Positions 44,144 to 53,664 of a stretch of DNA of 64,000 nucleotides are shown piece by piece. Numbering within the stretch: the first letter of the stretch is position 1; each line of letters starts with the position of its first letter. The translations under genes were made by a program, and so were the position numbers. The notes beneath the pieces were generated by a model. That model saw only the letters and a list, made by a program, of their open reading frames with translations. It was not told where the DNA came from and made no database searches. The stretch comes from Motiliproteus sp047633175 (GTDB lineage: Bacteria > Pseudomonadota > Gammaproteobacteria > Pseudomonadales > Balneatricaceae). Location of the stretch: assembly GCA_047633175.1 (NCBI GenBank), contig JBLIEQ010000009.1, forward strand, positions 1 through 64,000, in the 5' to 3' direction.

Positions 44144-44902
44144 CTACTTCTTAATAGTACCTTCAAGGTCCGCTTCTACCCGGCGGTTGGCGAGACGCCC
44201 TGCTGCCGTATTGTTACTCGCAACCGGCATATCCTCACCGTATCCCTCGGCTGAGATCTGACCCGGTGCAACACCGTACTGCTCGACCAGACGCTTGGCA
44301 ACCGCGTTAGCCCGGCGCTGTGACAGGTCTTTATTGTAAGCCGCTGCACCTGTGGAGTCGGTATGCCCCTTGATCACAACCGTTGATTTCGGATCTGCGC
44401 CCAGCACATAAGCCACCGCCTTCATCTGCGCCTCGTAGTCGGAGGTTACCTCATCGGAATTGGTTTGAAACTGCACTTTCATCTTCACAGTAACATTTTT
44501 ATATTCAACAACCGCGCAGCCCTTAGAATCGACCTTCTGACCCTTGATGGTGCCTGGGCACTGGTCATTCATATCGGCGACGCCATCACCATCGGAGTCC
44601 AGCGGGCAGCCACGCATATCGACCGCGACACCCTGGGGGGTAGATCTGCAGGCATCCTTGCTATCTGGAACGCCATCGCCATCCGCATCGGCAGGCGCCA
44701 TAACCACCGGTGCCACCTCGATGACATCACAGCCAGGAACCTGAGACCCTTCGAACCAGCTAGAGGTGCGTACACAATTTCCTGAGCTGTCTTTTACAAA
44801 CCCGCCTGATGTGCTGGACACATAGGGGGCATCCTGGGAAAAACCCGTCGCGGGCAGTGCCAGCAGAGATGAAACCGCAGCAATCACTAGTATTTTTTTC
44901 AT
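44144..44902 (-). CDS. OmpA-family protein with thrombospondin type-3 repeats
   Basis: A 252-residue exported protein: signal peptide (MKKILVIAAVSSLLALPATG), then two calcium-binding-type repeats (DADGDGVPDSKDAC, DSDGDGVADMNDQC), then a C-terminal OmpA peptidoglycan-binding domain (VVIKGHTDSTG, NKDLSQRRANAV). No N-terminal beta-barrel, so it is probably a periplasmic or outer-membrane-linked cell-wall anchor. It sits between dapB and carA, which are usually neighbours. Confidence 0.9.
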   Translation of the reverse strand: MKKILVIAAVSSLLALPATGFSQDAPYVSSTSGGFVKDSSGNCVRTSSWFEGSQVPGCDVIEVAPVVMAPADADGDGVPDSKDACRSTPQGVAVDMRGCPLDSDGDGVADMNDQCPGTIKGQKVDSKGCAVVEYKNVTVKMKVQFQTNSDEVTSDYEAQMKAVAYVLGADPKSTVVIKGHTDSTGAAAYNKDLSQRRANAVAKRLVEQYGVAPGQISAEGYGEDMPVASNNTAAGRLANRRVEADLEGTIKK

Positions 44903-45137
44903 TGTTATCCCTTTTCTCAGCCAGCCCTGCAACCAGAGCTGTCGCTATAGAGTCTGGCTGTAAATGTTTGATCGACCAAGGCTTCCCTTAGCATCCAGTG
45001 TTTGGGCCAGCATCAAAGCTGCCCGCACAAACGTATAGCTCTGTAAGTACAGTTATGTTATTCGATGTCAGTCGAAATTCCAGCCAAAAAGCTGAGCAAT
45101 CATATTACAGGGGCCGTCAAAGAAAACAATAGCTCTA

Positions 45138-45941
45138 TTATCGCAACCCAAGCACATCTTGCATGTCAAACAAGCCCTTATCATGTAGGCGAAGCCAGCT
45201 GGCAGCGCGCACGGCACCCTTGGCGAAGGTCATTCGTGAGCTTGCCTTGTGGGTGATCTCGACGCGCTCGCCCTCGGTAGCAAAGAGCACGGTATGATCA
45301 CCGACAACATCGCCGGCGCGCACCGTGGAGAAACCGATCTCCTTGGCAGGGCGCGCCCCGGTATAACCTTCCCGGCCATAAACGGCACACTCGGACAGAT
45401 CGCGCCCCAGCGCCTCTGCGACCACCTCGCCCAGCCGCAATGCGGTACCTGAAGGAGCATCGACCTTGTGGCGGTGATGCGCTTCGATCACCTCGACATC
45501 ATAATCCTCGGCCAACACCCTGGCCGCCAACTCCAGCAACTTGAAGCACAGATTAACGCCGACGCTCATATTGGGGGCGAACACCACCGGGATACAGGTC
45601 GCCGCCTCTGCAATCTGCGCCTTCTGCGCCTCATTAAAGCCGGTGGTGCCTATCACGATCGATTTACCGTGCTCACGGCAGAACGCCAGATTGGCCAGGG
45701 TCAGTTCGATGCTGGTGAAATCGATCAGCAGGTCGAAATCATCCACCCGCTCGGCCAGACTTCCAACCGTCGCTACACCCAGGTTGCCGACACCGACCAG
45801 CTCGCCGATATCGGCACCCAACAGCGAGCTGCTGGGATTGATAATCGCCGCACCCAGCGTTGTTTCTGGCGCATCCAGCACCGCCTGCACCAGATTCTTA
45901 CCCATACGACCGGCCGCTCCGGTAATCGCTATCCGCGTCAT
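45138..45941 (-). CDS. dapB: Dihydrodipicolinate reductase
   Basis: NAD(P)H-dependent step of lysine/DAP synthesis. The 267 residues have the Rossmann motif TGAAGRMGKNL, the catalytic EAHHRHKVDAPSGTA region, and GTTGFN. The ATG at 45941 follows GAGGTGAT and gives the family start MTRIAITGA. Confidence 0.97.
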   Translation of the reverse strand: MTRIAITGAAGRMGKNLVQAVLDAPETTLGAAIINPSSSLLGADIGELVGVGNLGVATVGSLAERVDDFDLLIDFTSIELTLANLAFCREHGKSIVIGTTGFNEAQKAQIAEAATCIPVVFAPNMSVGVNLCFKLLELAARVLAEDYDVEVIEAHHRHKVDAPSGTALRLGEVVAEALGRDLSECAVYGREGYTGARPAKEIGFSTVRAGDVVGDHTVLFATEGERVEITHKASSRMTFAKGAVRAASWLRLHDKGLFDMQDVLGLR

Positions 45942-46108
45942 CTCTATCACCTCAACATTACTGTTGCGACAGTATACAGACAACCGCAGGGATACAGAGA
46001 TTTGGCCAGATTATGGGTAATCAGGTAAATCTTTCCTTTATCTCCAGAACGGTGCTTGCATTCAACCACCACATCCGGCTTAATACGCCCCACGCCAGAG
46101 ACGGCGAT

Positions 46109-46195
46109 GCAGATGTGGCGGAATTGGTAGACGCGCTAGCTTCAGGTGCTAGTGTACGTATGTACGTGGGAGTTCGAGTCTCCCCATCTGCACCA
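46109..46195 (+). tRNA. tRNA-Leu (anticodon CAG)
   Basis: An 87-base class II tRNA. Acceptor GCAGATG pairs with CATCTGC, followed by an encoded CCA. Anticodon loop TTCAGGT, a long variable arm (GTGTACGTATGTACGTG), T-loop GTTCGAGTC. Confidence 0.97.
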
Positions 46196-46392
46196 ATCAT
46201 TGTACAACCCTCGTTCTATTCAAAACCTGCTCTTCTGAGCATTCGCTTTCCCTACGCGGCCTCGTAGCATGTTCACGTTGCCTGCAACTCTTCTCTGCAC
46301 GCTTATCTTCACTTTTATCCGCACTTTTGCCTGCCTATCGACAGACGCTGATACCTCTGCGTAAAACATGCTGGCCGATCGCCAGCGTTTGA

Positions 46393-46405
46393 GTTATAAA
46401 GTAAC
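46393..46405. promoter_or_regulatory. Candidate Zur box
   Basis: GTTATAAAGTAAC is close to the 13-base inverted-repeat Zur operator (GTTATA..ATAAC type). It lies 33 bases before zur, where autoregulation of zur-znuCB would be expected. Confidence 0.5.
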
Positions 46406-46437
46406 ATTATTTTCCTGATTGAGCCTCTGATCGCCCC

Positions 46438-46953
46438 ATGACCCCTATTTCCCGCAACGATCCGTTACCCGCCTTTAATACCGGCCACGATCACGGCCAC
46501 TGCATCGACCAAGCGCTGAGCCGCGCCCAGCGGCTGTGCAAGCAGCAACGCGCCCGCCTGACGCCCGTCCGTCAGCGAGTACTGGAGTTGATCTGGCAGA
46601 GCCATCGGCCGCTGGGTGCCTATCAGATTCTTGAGCAACTCTCCCGGGATGGCTTTAACTCCGCCCCGCCAACCGTCTACCGCGCGCTCGAATTTCTGCT
46701 CGAACAGGGGCTGGCACACCGGATCACCTCACTGAACGCCTTTATAGGCTGCAGCCATCCCGAGCACCACCACCAGGGCTATTTCCTGATCTGTCGCGAT
46801 TGCGGCAGCACTCAGGAGCTGCAGCAGGAAACCCTGGACGTGCACCTGAAACAAGCCGCCGCCGCCGAGAACTTTATTATCGAATCGCAGATTGTCGAAC
46901 TCGGCGGACTCTGTCCGAGCTGCCAGGCAGCCCCTGAGGAGCCGCACCCATGA
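46438..46953 (+). CDS. zur: Zinc uptake regulator Zur (Fur family)
   Basis: Represses zinc uptake when zinc is plentiful. A 171-residue Fur fold: winged helix (RLTPVRQRVLELIWQ, APPTVYRALEFL), then HPEHHHQGYFLICRDCGS and the C-terminal CPSC structural zinc site. The His-rich N terminus (GHDHGHC) is notable. Stop overlaps the znuC start (ATGA). Confidence 0.94.
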   Translation: MTPISRNDPLPAFNTGHDHGHCIDQALSRAQRLCKQQRARLTPVRQRVLELIWQSHRPLGAYQILEQLSRDGFNSAPPTVYRALEFLLEQGLAHRITSLNAFIGCSHPEHHHQGYFLICRDCGSTQELQQETLDVHLKQAAAAENFIIESQIVELGGLCPSCQAAPEEPHP

Positions 46954-47729
46954 ACCCCTTGATTGAGACCCGCCAGCTCAACCTGGCTCTGGGGGGGCGA
47001 ACCGTTCTAAGCAATATCAACCTACAGCTTGAACCTGCCAAGATAATCACCCTGATCGGCCCCAACGGCTCGGGGAAATCGACCCTGGTGCGGTTGCTGC
47101 TGGGACTGATCAAACCTGATAGCGGCCAGATTGATCGCCAGCCACAGCTGCGGATCGGCTATATGCCGCAAAAACTACATATAGATGCCACCCTGCCGCT
47201 GACCGTCAAACGTTTTCTGCAGCTAGCCGGTCGCTACTCAGATAGTCAGCTGCAGCAGGCGCTGGTACAGGTGCGTGCCGATCACCTACTGGGCAACCCG
47301 ATGCAACAGCTCTCTGGCGGCGAGACCCAGCGCGTGCTGCTGGCACGCGCTCTGCTCAGGAAACCCCAACTGCTGATTCTTGATGAACCGGCACAGGGGG
47401 TCGATATAAACGGTCAGGTCGAGCTCTACGCGCTGATCGCCGACCTGCGCCAACGGCTCGGCTGTGGCGTGCTGATGGTCTCCCACGACCTGCATCTGGT
47501 GATGGCCAGCACCGATACGGTGATCTGCCTGAACCAGCATATCTGCTGCTCGGGCCACCCGGAACAGGTCAGCAACGATCCCTCCTATATCGCCCTGTTT
47601 GGCCGCAAAGGCGCGGATAACCTGGCCCTGTATAACCACCAGCATAATCACCAGCACGATGTGCATGGCAATATCATCAGCGACCATCCGCATATCCCCG
47701 CTGATGATTGCTGTGGGAGTAACCACTAA
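46950..47729 (+). CDS. znuC: Zinc ABC transporter ATPase ZnuC
   Basis: A 259-residue ATPase. Walker A GPNGSGKST, signature LSGGETQRVLLARA, Walker B LLILDEPAQGV. The His-rich tail (YNHQHNHQHDVHGN) fits zinc binding. Coupled to zur and znuB. Confidence 0.96.
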   Translation: MNPLIETRQLNLALGGRTVLSNINLQLEPAKIITLIGPNGSGKSTLVRLLLGLIKPDSGQIDRQPQLRIGYMPQKLHIDATLPLTVKRFLQLAGRYSDSQLQQALVQVRADHLLGNPMQQLSGGETQRVLLARALLRKPQLLILDEPAQGVDINGQVELYALIADLRQRLGCGVLMVSHDLHLVMASTDTVICLNQHICCSGHPEQVSNDPSYIALFGRKGADNLALYNHQHNHQHDVHGNIISDHPHIPADDCCGSNH

Positions 47730-48514
47730 TGGCCGATTTCCTGCTCCGGGCGCTGCTCGGTGGTATCGGCGTGGCGATTATTGCCGGCCCCCTGGGTGCC
47801 TTTGTGGTGTGGCGACGGATGGCGTACTTCGGCGACACCCTGGCTCATGCCGCTCTGCTTGGCATCTCACTCGGCATCCTAGCCGATATCGATCTGAATC
47901 TGGCGGTGATCCTCTGTTGCGTCCTGCTGTCGCTGCTGCTGGTCTCGCTGCAACGCCGGAACTTTATCGCTACCGACACCCTACTCGGCATCATGGCCCA
48001 CAGCACCCTGTCGCTGGGGCTGGTAACCCTGAGTTTCCTGCCCGAGGTGCGGGTCGACCTGATGGGCTACCTGTTCGGCGACCTGCTGGCGGTCAGCCAG
48101 AATGACCTGCTGTGGATCTATGGCGGCGGCATCCTGGTACTGGGGTTGTTGATCTGGCTATGGAATCCGCTGTTGGCGATCACCATCGATGAGGAGTTGG
48201 CCCAGGTTGAGGGGGTTCCTGTCGCCTGGGTGCGGCTGGCGCTGATGCTGCTGGTCGGGATCGTTATCGCGGTCGCGATGAAGGTAATAGGCGTGCTACT
48301 GATCACCTCCCTGCTGATCATCCCCGCCGCCGCATCCAGGCGACTGTCCGACACGCCGGAGAAGATGGCAGCGCTGGCCAGTGTGATCGGGGTGATCTCG
48401 GTCTGCCTCGGGCTGAGCGCCTCCTATATCTGGGATACGCCAGCCGGCCCCTCGGTGGTGGTCTGCGCGGCGCTGCTCTTCCTGCTGATCCAGCTGCTGC
48501 CTTCCAGGCGCTGA
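47729..48514 (+). CDS. znuB: Zinc ABC transporter permease ZnuB
   Basis: A 261-residue inner-membrane permease with about eight helices; RRMAYFGDTLAHAALLGISLG is the family motif. Start overlaps the znuC stop (TAATG). The periplasmic binding protein znuA is not next to it and must lie outside the window if present. Confidence 0.95.
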   Translation: MADFLLRALLGGIGVAIIAGPLGAFVVWRRMAYFGDTLAHAALLGISLGILADIDLNLAVILCCVLLSLLLVSLQRRNFIATDTLLGIMAHSTLSLGLVTLSFLPEVRVDLMGYLFGDLLAVSQNDLLWIYGGGILVLGLLIWLWNPLLAITIDEELAQVEGVPVAWVRLALMLLVGIVIAVAMKVIGVLLITSLLIIPAAASRRLSDTPEKMAALASVIGVISVCLGLSASYIWDTPAGPSVVVCAALLFLLIQLLPSRR

Positions 48515-49117
48515 TGTTTGGGGCGCTAACGCCCTAATCTTAAAGCTATGTACCAGTTAATTGTTGCAGAAGTTAATTCTGCATTATTGTCTTTTTAATC
48601 AAGTGAGGTTCCGCCTCCCGGCGGCTTCATTTCTTTGTGCGCGACAAAGAAAGCGAAGCAAAGGCCGCTCCTGGCCATCCCTGGCCTCGCCGCATTCGAA
48701 CGTCCCTGTTCATCAAAACGCGCCCCCGCTAACCGTCCTGCGGATACGCGCCTACGGCGCTATGAAATCCAGCCTGAGGCTGACAGATTCGGATTCATTA
48801 GGCACGTCCTTGTGCCTCACCCTCCGGGCAACCTGCGGTTGTGCAAATCGGCTATCCTGCCGATTGGTCTGCCTCAGACTGTCAGTCTCGCCATTGCCTG
48901 CAGGGACGCAGGTATGTCGTTGTTGTCGGGAACTGACAACGGCCAATGGCTCGACCCTGCGGGCCTTTTTCAGTCTGAATTTCATCGGTTAACGATGGGG
49001 GAGTGGTGCCTGCCTGCAGAGTGCAGTTGCCGTTTCAAGCCTTTCAAAAGACTACCGAATTACCCAAAAAACCCAGAATGTAGCACCATGGGAGCCTGCC
49101 TGCAGGCGATCTTTTGG
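48515..49117. other. 600-bp gene-free region with repeat-like sequence
   Basis: Open frames here (for example 48635-49183) show no protein-like pattern. The stretch near 48630 has the inverted repeat TTTCTTTGTGCGCGACAAAGAAA. The text that follows (AGCGAAGCAAAGGCCGC) recalls a degenerate intergenic element seen in many gammaproteobacteria. A family B repeat closes it at 49090. Confidence 0.55.
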
Positions 49118-49118
49118 C
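49090..49118 (+). repeat. PstI-centred repeat, family B
   Basis: GGGAGCCTGCCTGCAGGCGA then TCTTTTGGC, identical to 54400-54428 and, inverted, to 284-310. It reaches the last codon of the DMT transporter gene. Confidence 0.75.
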
Positions 49119-50002
49119 TAACGCCGCCCCAAGTGCTGCAGCAGCAAGCCCCCCAGAATCAACCCAAGACCTGCGAGTGTTGAGGGCAGGATCTGCTCGC
49201 CGAGCACGGTACTGATCAGCACCAGCGACAGCACTGGGGCGATAAAGATCAGATTGGCGATGCGGGCGGTGCTCAGCGTCAGCTTCATCGCCAACAACCA
49301 GCACACGAAACTGATCCCCATCTCGAACACCCCTATATAGCCCGCCCCCCAGAGCCCGCGCAGATCCCATTGCGAGAGTTCTCCGGTCGCGGCGCAATAA
49401 CTGACCAGCAGCACCAGCGCCACGCTGACATTCATAAACAGACTCGCCACCGGCTCGCGACTGTCGCGGGTATTAAAAATCCAATACAACGCCCAGACCA
49501 GCGTACTGGCCAACGCCAGCAGCACGCCGCTGAGGCTGTTGAATTCTAACGTCAGCAACTGGCCACGGGTCGCGATCACCAGGACACCGCTGTAACAGAC
49601 CAGCGCTGCCAGTGCTTCGGCCCGCTTCAATCGGTGCCCCAGCAGGGGGACCGCCAGCAGGGTCAGGGTCAGTGCCCAAGTATAGTTGAGCGCCTGCGCC
49701 TCCTGCGCCGGCAAGCGATCATAGGCGTGAAACAGCAGCAGATAATAGAGCGTCGGATTAAGGGCCCCCAGCAGCAGCGAGGCCTTAGCGTGCTCCCTGA
49801 ACAGCCCCAGGGTCGACCGCAGCTGACCGCGCTTAACCAGCAGCGCGCCCAGAAATAACCAGGACACTAGGCTGGCACAGAGCACCAGCTGCGCCGGACT
49901 GAGATACTGCAGGCTGAGTTTGAAGGCCGTGGCGACCGTGGACCAGCAGAGCACCGCGCTCAGGCCGAACAGGTCGGCGCTGCGCTGTGAGGAGGAGGGC
50001 AC
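49118..50002 (-). CDS. EamA/DMT family transporter
   Basis: A 294-residue inner-membrane protein with ten hydrophobic segments in two EamA repeats (the first near GLSAVLCWSTVATAFKLSL, the second near WALYWIFNTRD). Family members export amino acids or metabolites; the substrate cannot be inferred. It lies 4 bases from tag. Confidence 0.9.
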   Translation of the reverse strand: MPSSSQRSADLFGLSAVLCWSTVATAFKLSLQYLSPAQLVLCASLVSWLFLGALLVKRGQLRSTLGLFREHAKASLLLGALNPTLYYLLLFHAYDRLPAQEAQALNYTWALTLTLLAVPLLGHRLKRAEALAALVCYSGVLVIATRGQLLTLEFNSLSGVLLALASTLVWALYWIFNTRDSREPVASLFMNVSVALVLLVSYCAATGELSQWDLRGLWGAGYIGVFEMGISFVCWLLAMKLTLSTARIANLIFIAPVLSLVLISTVLGEQILPSTLAGLGLILGGLLLQHLGRR

Positions 50003-50006
50003 TAGG

Positions 50007-50588
50007 CTAGGATTTCGGCTGTTGCGGAGAGAGATGACAGCCGAGCAAATGGTCGTTGACCATCCCGGTGGCCTGCATCAGGGCGTAGCAGATCGTGGGG
50101 CCGACGAACTTGAAGCCACGCTTTTTCAATGCCTTGCTCAGCGCCTCAGACTCTGCCGTGGAGACGGGAATCTCAGCCATCGTTTTCCAGCCGTTGATGC
50201 GCGGCGAACCACCGACAAACGCCCAGAGATACCGATCGAAGCTGCCGAACTCGGCCTGTACGCTTAAAAATGCCTGGGCATTGGTGATGGATGACCTGAC
50301 CTTGAGTCGATTGCGAACGATGCCAGGATCTGCCAGCAGCGCCTCCACTTTATCGACATCGTAGCCGGCAACCAGGACCGGATCGAAGTTATCGTAGACC
50401 CTGCGGTAGTGCTCACGCTTGTTGAGTATGGTGATCCAACTGAGTCCGGCCTGAGCCCCTTCCAGGATCAGGAACTCGAACAATTGCTGGTCATCGTGTA
50501 GCGGCACGCCCCACTCCAGGTCGTGATACTGCTGGTACAGCAGGCTCGCGTCACACCAATCACAACGTTGAATACGAGCAAGGCTCAT
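50007..50588 (-). CDS. tag: 3-methyladenine DNA glycosylase I
   Basis: Removes 3-methyladenine from DNA. The 193 residues have the zinc ligands (RCDWCD near the start; a His/Cys pair near HLLGCH), WGVPLHDD, the substrate pocket FEFLILEGAQAGLSW, and FVGPTICYALMQATG. Confidence 0.96.
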   Translation of the reverse strand: MSLARIQRCDWCDASLLYQQYHDLEWGVPLHDDQQLFEFLILEGAQAGLSWITILNKREHYRRVYDNFDPVLVAGYDVDKVEALLADPGIVRNRLKVRSSITNAQAFLSVQAEFGSFDRYLWAFVGGSPRINGWKTMAEIPVSTAESEALSKALKKRGFKFVGPTICYALMQATGMVNDHLLGCHLSPQQPKS

Positions 50589-50610
50589 GATACTTCCTCA
50601 GGCGGGGGGC

Positions 50611-50889
50611 TCAGTCGATCGCGGTTTTTTTAGGTTTGGCTGCCGAGGGCTTCATCGGTGTAAAGGTCAGTACCTGTTCGCCCTGCGCCAGAGGCACGGG
50701 CTTTTCCTGATTAACCCGGGTCTCCAGCTCCTCGGGATCCGTGCGGCCATCCAGGCGCATTGCATCCTCGTACTGGCACTGGACACACTCACGGAACTCT
50801 TTAGTCTCGTCACGCCAGATACGCAGCTTATCCATGGCCCCACAGCGCGGACAGACGGCGCCGGCGACAAAACGTTTAATCGGCTTCAT
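50611..50889 (-). CDS. YheV-like zinc-ribbon protein
   Basis: A 92-residue protein with a CPRCGAMDKL..CVQC zinc ribbon and a disordered basic tail. The ATG overlaps the prlC stop, the usual arrangement in gammaproteobacteria. Function unknown. Confidence 0.9.
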   Translation of the reverse strand: MKPIKRFVAGAVCPRCGAMDKLRIWRDETKEFRECVQCQYEDAMRLDGRTDPEELETRVNQEKPVPLAQGEQVLTFTPMKPSAAKPKKTAID

Positions 50890-52970
50890 AAGGACTCCCC
50901 GGTGCTGGCAATACCCGAGTGGCGCAACAGTGCATCCACCCGCGGCTCACGACCCCTGAAGGCCACGAATGAGGACATAGGCTCACGCGAACCACCGCAC
51001 TCAAGAATCTCATGCATAAAGGAGGCGCCAACCTCGGCGTTAAAGACCCCCTCCTCTTCAAAGCGGCTGAAGGCATCTGCCGAGAGCACCTCGGCCCACT
51101 TATAGCTGTAGTAGCCTGCCGCATAACCGCCGGCAAAGATATGCGAAAAGCCGTTCTGGAAGCGGTTAAATTCGGCGGCCGGAACCACCGAGACCTCGCT
51201 TCGAATCTGGTTTAGCAGGGCCTGCACATCGGTTGGCCCCTGAACCCCCGTCTCTGGCTGAGCGGCTGCGGCGGGTGCAGGTGAATAGTCCCGATGCAGC
51301 GACATGTCGAACAACGAAAATTCGATCTGCCGCACCATTTGCATCCCTGCCTGGAAGTTTCTGGCGGCCAGCATCGCCTCCAACAACGGCTGGGGTAGCG
51401 GCTCGCCCGTCTGATGGTGTCCCGAGATCTGCGCCAGCGCCTCAGGCTCCCAGCACCAGTTCTCGAGGAACTGACTCGGCAGCTCGACCGCATCCCAGGC
51501 CACGCCATTAATCCCCGAGACCCCTGCCCACTCGATCTGGGTCAGCAGATGATTCAGGCCGTGACCAAACTCATGAAACAGGGTGGTCACCTCATCGTGG
51601 GTCAGCAGCGCAGGCTGTTCGCCGACCGGCGGAGTAAAGTTACACACCAGATAGGCCACTGGCAGCTGCAGCGAGCCATCCTTCAGACGACGCCGCACCC
51701 GGCACTCATCCATCCAGGCACCGCCACGCTTGTTCGCCCGGGCATACAGATCGAGATAGAAATGACCGATCGTCTCACCCGCGCGGCTGATCTGGAACAG
51801 CTGTGCATCGGGGTGCCATAAGCCGGTCGCCGGCTGCGCCTGGATCTCGATCCCGAACAGCCGGGCGCTGATATCAAACAGCCCCTGCAACACCTTCCCT
51901 ACCGGGAAGTAGGGGCGCAGCTGCTCCTGTGACAGGGCATAGCGCTGCTGACGCAGCTGTTCCCCGTAATAGCCCAGATCCCAGGCGCACAGGGTTTCAG
52001 GGCCTCCGTTCTGCTGTGCAAACTCGGTCAGTTCGATCAGTTCCTGGCGCGCCATCGGCAGGCTCTGGCGGGCCAGATCACGCAAGAATTCGAGCACCTG
52101 ATCGGTGCTGCTGGCCATCTTCGTCGCCAGCGAATACTCGGCATAATTGGCATAACCCAGCAGCTGCGCCAGCTCATGGCGCAGCGCCAGAATCTCATCG
52201 ATCAAGCCGCTGTTATCCCACTGCCCGGCACTGGGGCCCTGGTCGGATGCCCGGGTGACAAAGGCCTCATAGACCTCGCGGCGCAGGGCCCGATCATCGG
52301 CGTAGGTCATCACCGCATGAAAACTCGGAAAATCCAGGGTCAGCCGATAGCCCGGCAATGCCTCGGCGACGCTCGCCTGCTGTGCGGCGGCGATAGCACT
52401 AGCGGGTAACCCTGCCAGGGCGTCGGCCGTATCCAGCTGCTTGCTCCAGGCGTTGGTCGCATCGAGGACATTTTCTGAGAAGCGGCTGCACAGCGATGAC
52501 AGCCGTTGCTTTAGCTCGCCGTAGCGCGCGCGCTGCGCGACCGGCAGATCGATACCGCTGAGATGAAAATCGCGCAAGGCATGCTGGACCAGGGTCTGCT
52601 GTGCCTGATCCAGATCCGTAAACTCGGGACTGTCGGCCAGCTGCCGGTACGCCTGATACAGCCGCTCGTTCTGACCCTGCTCGGTGTAATACTGCGTCAG
52701 TTTCGGCAACACCGCATTGTAGGCCTGACGCCCCTCCTCGGTGTTAACCACCGAGTTCATATGGCTGACCGGTGACCAAGCCTGATTGATACGGTCCTCA
52801 AGCGTTTCCAACGCCTGAATCAGGGCCCAGCCGGCGGGAGGATTATCGAGCAGCTGCTCCAGCTGGGTTCGAGTATCGCTGAGCAGATAGTCGAACGCCG
52901 GCTCAATATCCGCAGCAACAATTTGCGCAAAGGGCGGAAAGTCATGGTGCTGTAGCAGTGGATTGGTCAT
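50886..52970 (-). CDS. prlC: Oligopeptidase A
   Basis: An M3-family zinc metallopeptidase, cytosolic, that degrades peptides released by other proteases and cleaved signal peptides. The 694 residues have the active site LFHEFGHGLNHLL, with the downstream metal Glu nearby. Coupled to yheV and divergent from the gamma-carbonic anhydrase. Confidence 0.97.
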   Translation of the reverse strand: MTNPLLQHHDFPPFAQIVAADIEPAFDYLLSDTRTQLEQLLDNPPAGWALIQALETLEDRINQAWSPVSHMNSVVNTEEGRQAYNAVLPKLTQYYTEQGQNERLYQAYRQLADSPEFTDLDQAQQTLVQHALRDFHLSGIDLPVAQRARYGELKQRLSSLCSRFSENVLDATNAWSKQLDTADALAGLPASAIAAAQQASVAEALPGYRLTLDFPSFHAVMTYADDRALRREVYEAFVTRASDQGPSAGQWDNSGLIDEILALRHELAQLLGYANYAEYSLATKMASSTDQVLEFLRDLARQSLPMARQELIELTEFAQQNGGPETLCAWDLGYYGEQLRQQRYALSQEQLRPYFPVGKVLQGLFDISARLFGIEIQAQPATGLWHPDAQLFQISRAGETIGHFYLDLYARANKRGGAWMDECRVRRRLKDGSLQLPVAYLVCNFTPPVGEQPALLTHDEVTTLFHEFGHGLNHLLTQIEWAGVSGINGVAWDAVELPSQFLENWCWEPEALAQISGHHQTGEPLPQPLLEAMLAARNFQAGMQMVRQIEFSLFDMSLHRDYSPAPAAAAQPETGVQGPTDVQALLNQIRSEVSVVPAAEFNRFQNGFSHIFAGGYAAGYYSYKWAEVLSADAFSRFEEEGVFNAEVGASFMHEILECGGSREPMSSFVAFRGREPRVDALLRHSGIASTGESL

Positions 52971-53103
52971 AGATAGCTCTCGGGATAGATTCGCGGTCAG
53001 ACGTTAGCGGCAGATTGGCGTAGAATCTAGGCCCTAAGGTTCCACTCTTATTCTAATATCTCACACTAATTTACTACGTACAGTCTACATGGAGGCCCCC
53101 CGC

Positions 53104-53652
53104 ATGAAAATCCGCACCTACCAAGGAATGACCCCTGTTTTAGGCGAACGGGTGCTGGTCGACCCCTCCGCCGTGGTACTTGGCGATGTCGAGATCGGCA
53201 CCGATAGCTCGATCTGGCCACTGGTGGTCCTGCGTGGCGATATGCACCGGATTCGAATCGGTACCCGCAGCAGTATCCAGGATGGTTCGGTACTGCATAT
53301 CACCCACGCCGGCCCCTACAATCCGGACGGTTTCCCGCTGCTGATTGGCTCCGAGGTCACCGTGGGACATCAGGCGATGCTGCATGGCTGCACGATCGGC
53401 GATCGCGTGCTGGTCGGTATGGGATCGATGGTGATGGACGGCGCGGTAATCGAATCCGAGGTGGTCCTGGGCGCAGGCTCGCTGGTCCCGCCAGGCAAGC
53501 GCTTAGAGAGCGGTTACCTCTATGTAGGACGCCCGGCCAAGCAGGTACGACCGCTGACCGAGAAAGAGCTGAGCTACTTCAGCTACACCGCCGGCAACTA
53601 CGTCAAGCTTAAAGACCTGCATCTGCAGGAACCTTATGCCAATCTAGCCTAG
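53104..53652 (+). CDS. Gamma-carbonic anhydrase family protein
   Basis: A 182-residue left-handed beta-helix with hexapeptide repeats (VVLGDVEIGTDSSIWP) and His ligands in HITHAG and VGHQAMLHGC. Homologous to E. coli YrdA; activity in this subfamily is not certain. The ATG at 53104 is chosen because GGAGG lies eight bases ahead; an ATG at 53089 is upstream of that site. Confidence 0.93.
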   Translation: MKIRTYQGMTPVLGERVLVDPSAVVLGDVEIGTDSSIWPLVVLRGDMHRIRIGTRSSIQDGSVLHITHAGPYNPDGFPLLIGSEVTVGHQAMLHGCTIGDRVLVGMGSMVMDGAVIESEVVLGAGSLVPPGKRLESGYLYVGRPAKQVRPLTEKELSYFSYTAGNYVKLKDLHLQEPYANLA

Positions 53653-53664
53653 AGGGCATTTCCT

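Noticed and set aside
48635..49183. 182-codon plus-strand frame in the znuB-DMT gap
   Set aside because: Composition and sequence are not protein-like, it runs through a family B repeat and into the antisense of the DMT gene.
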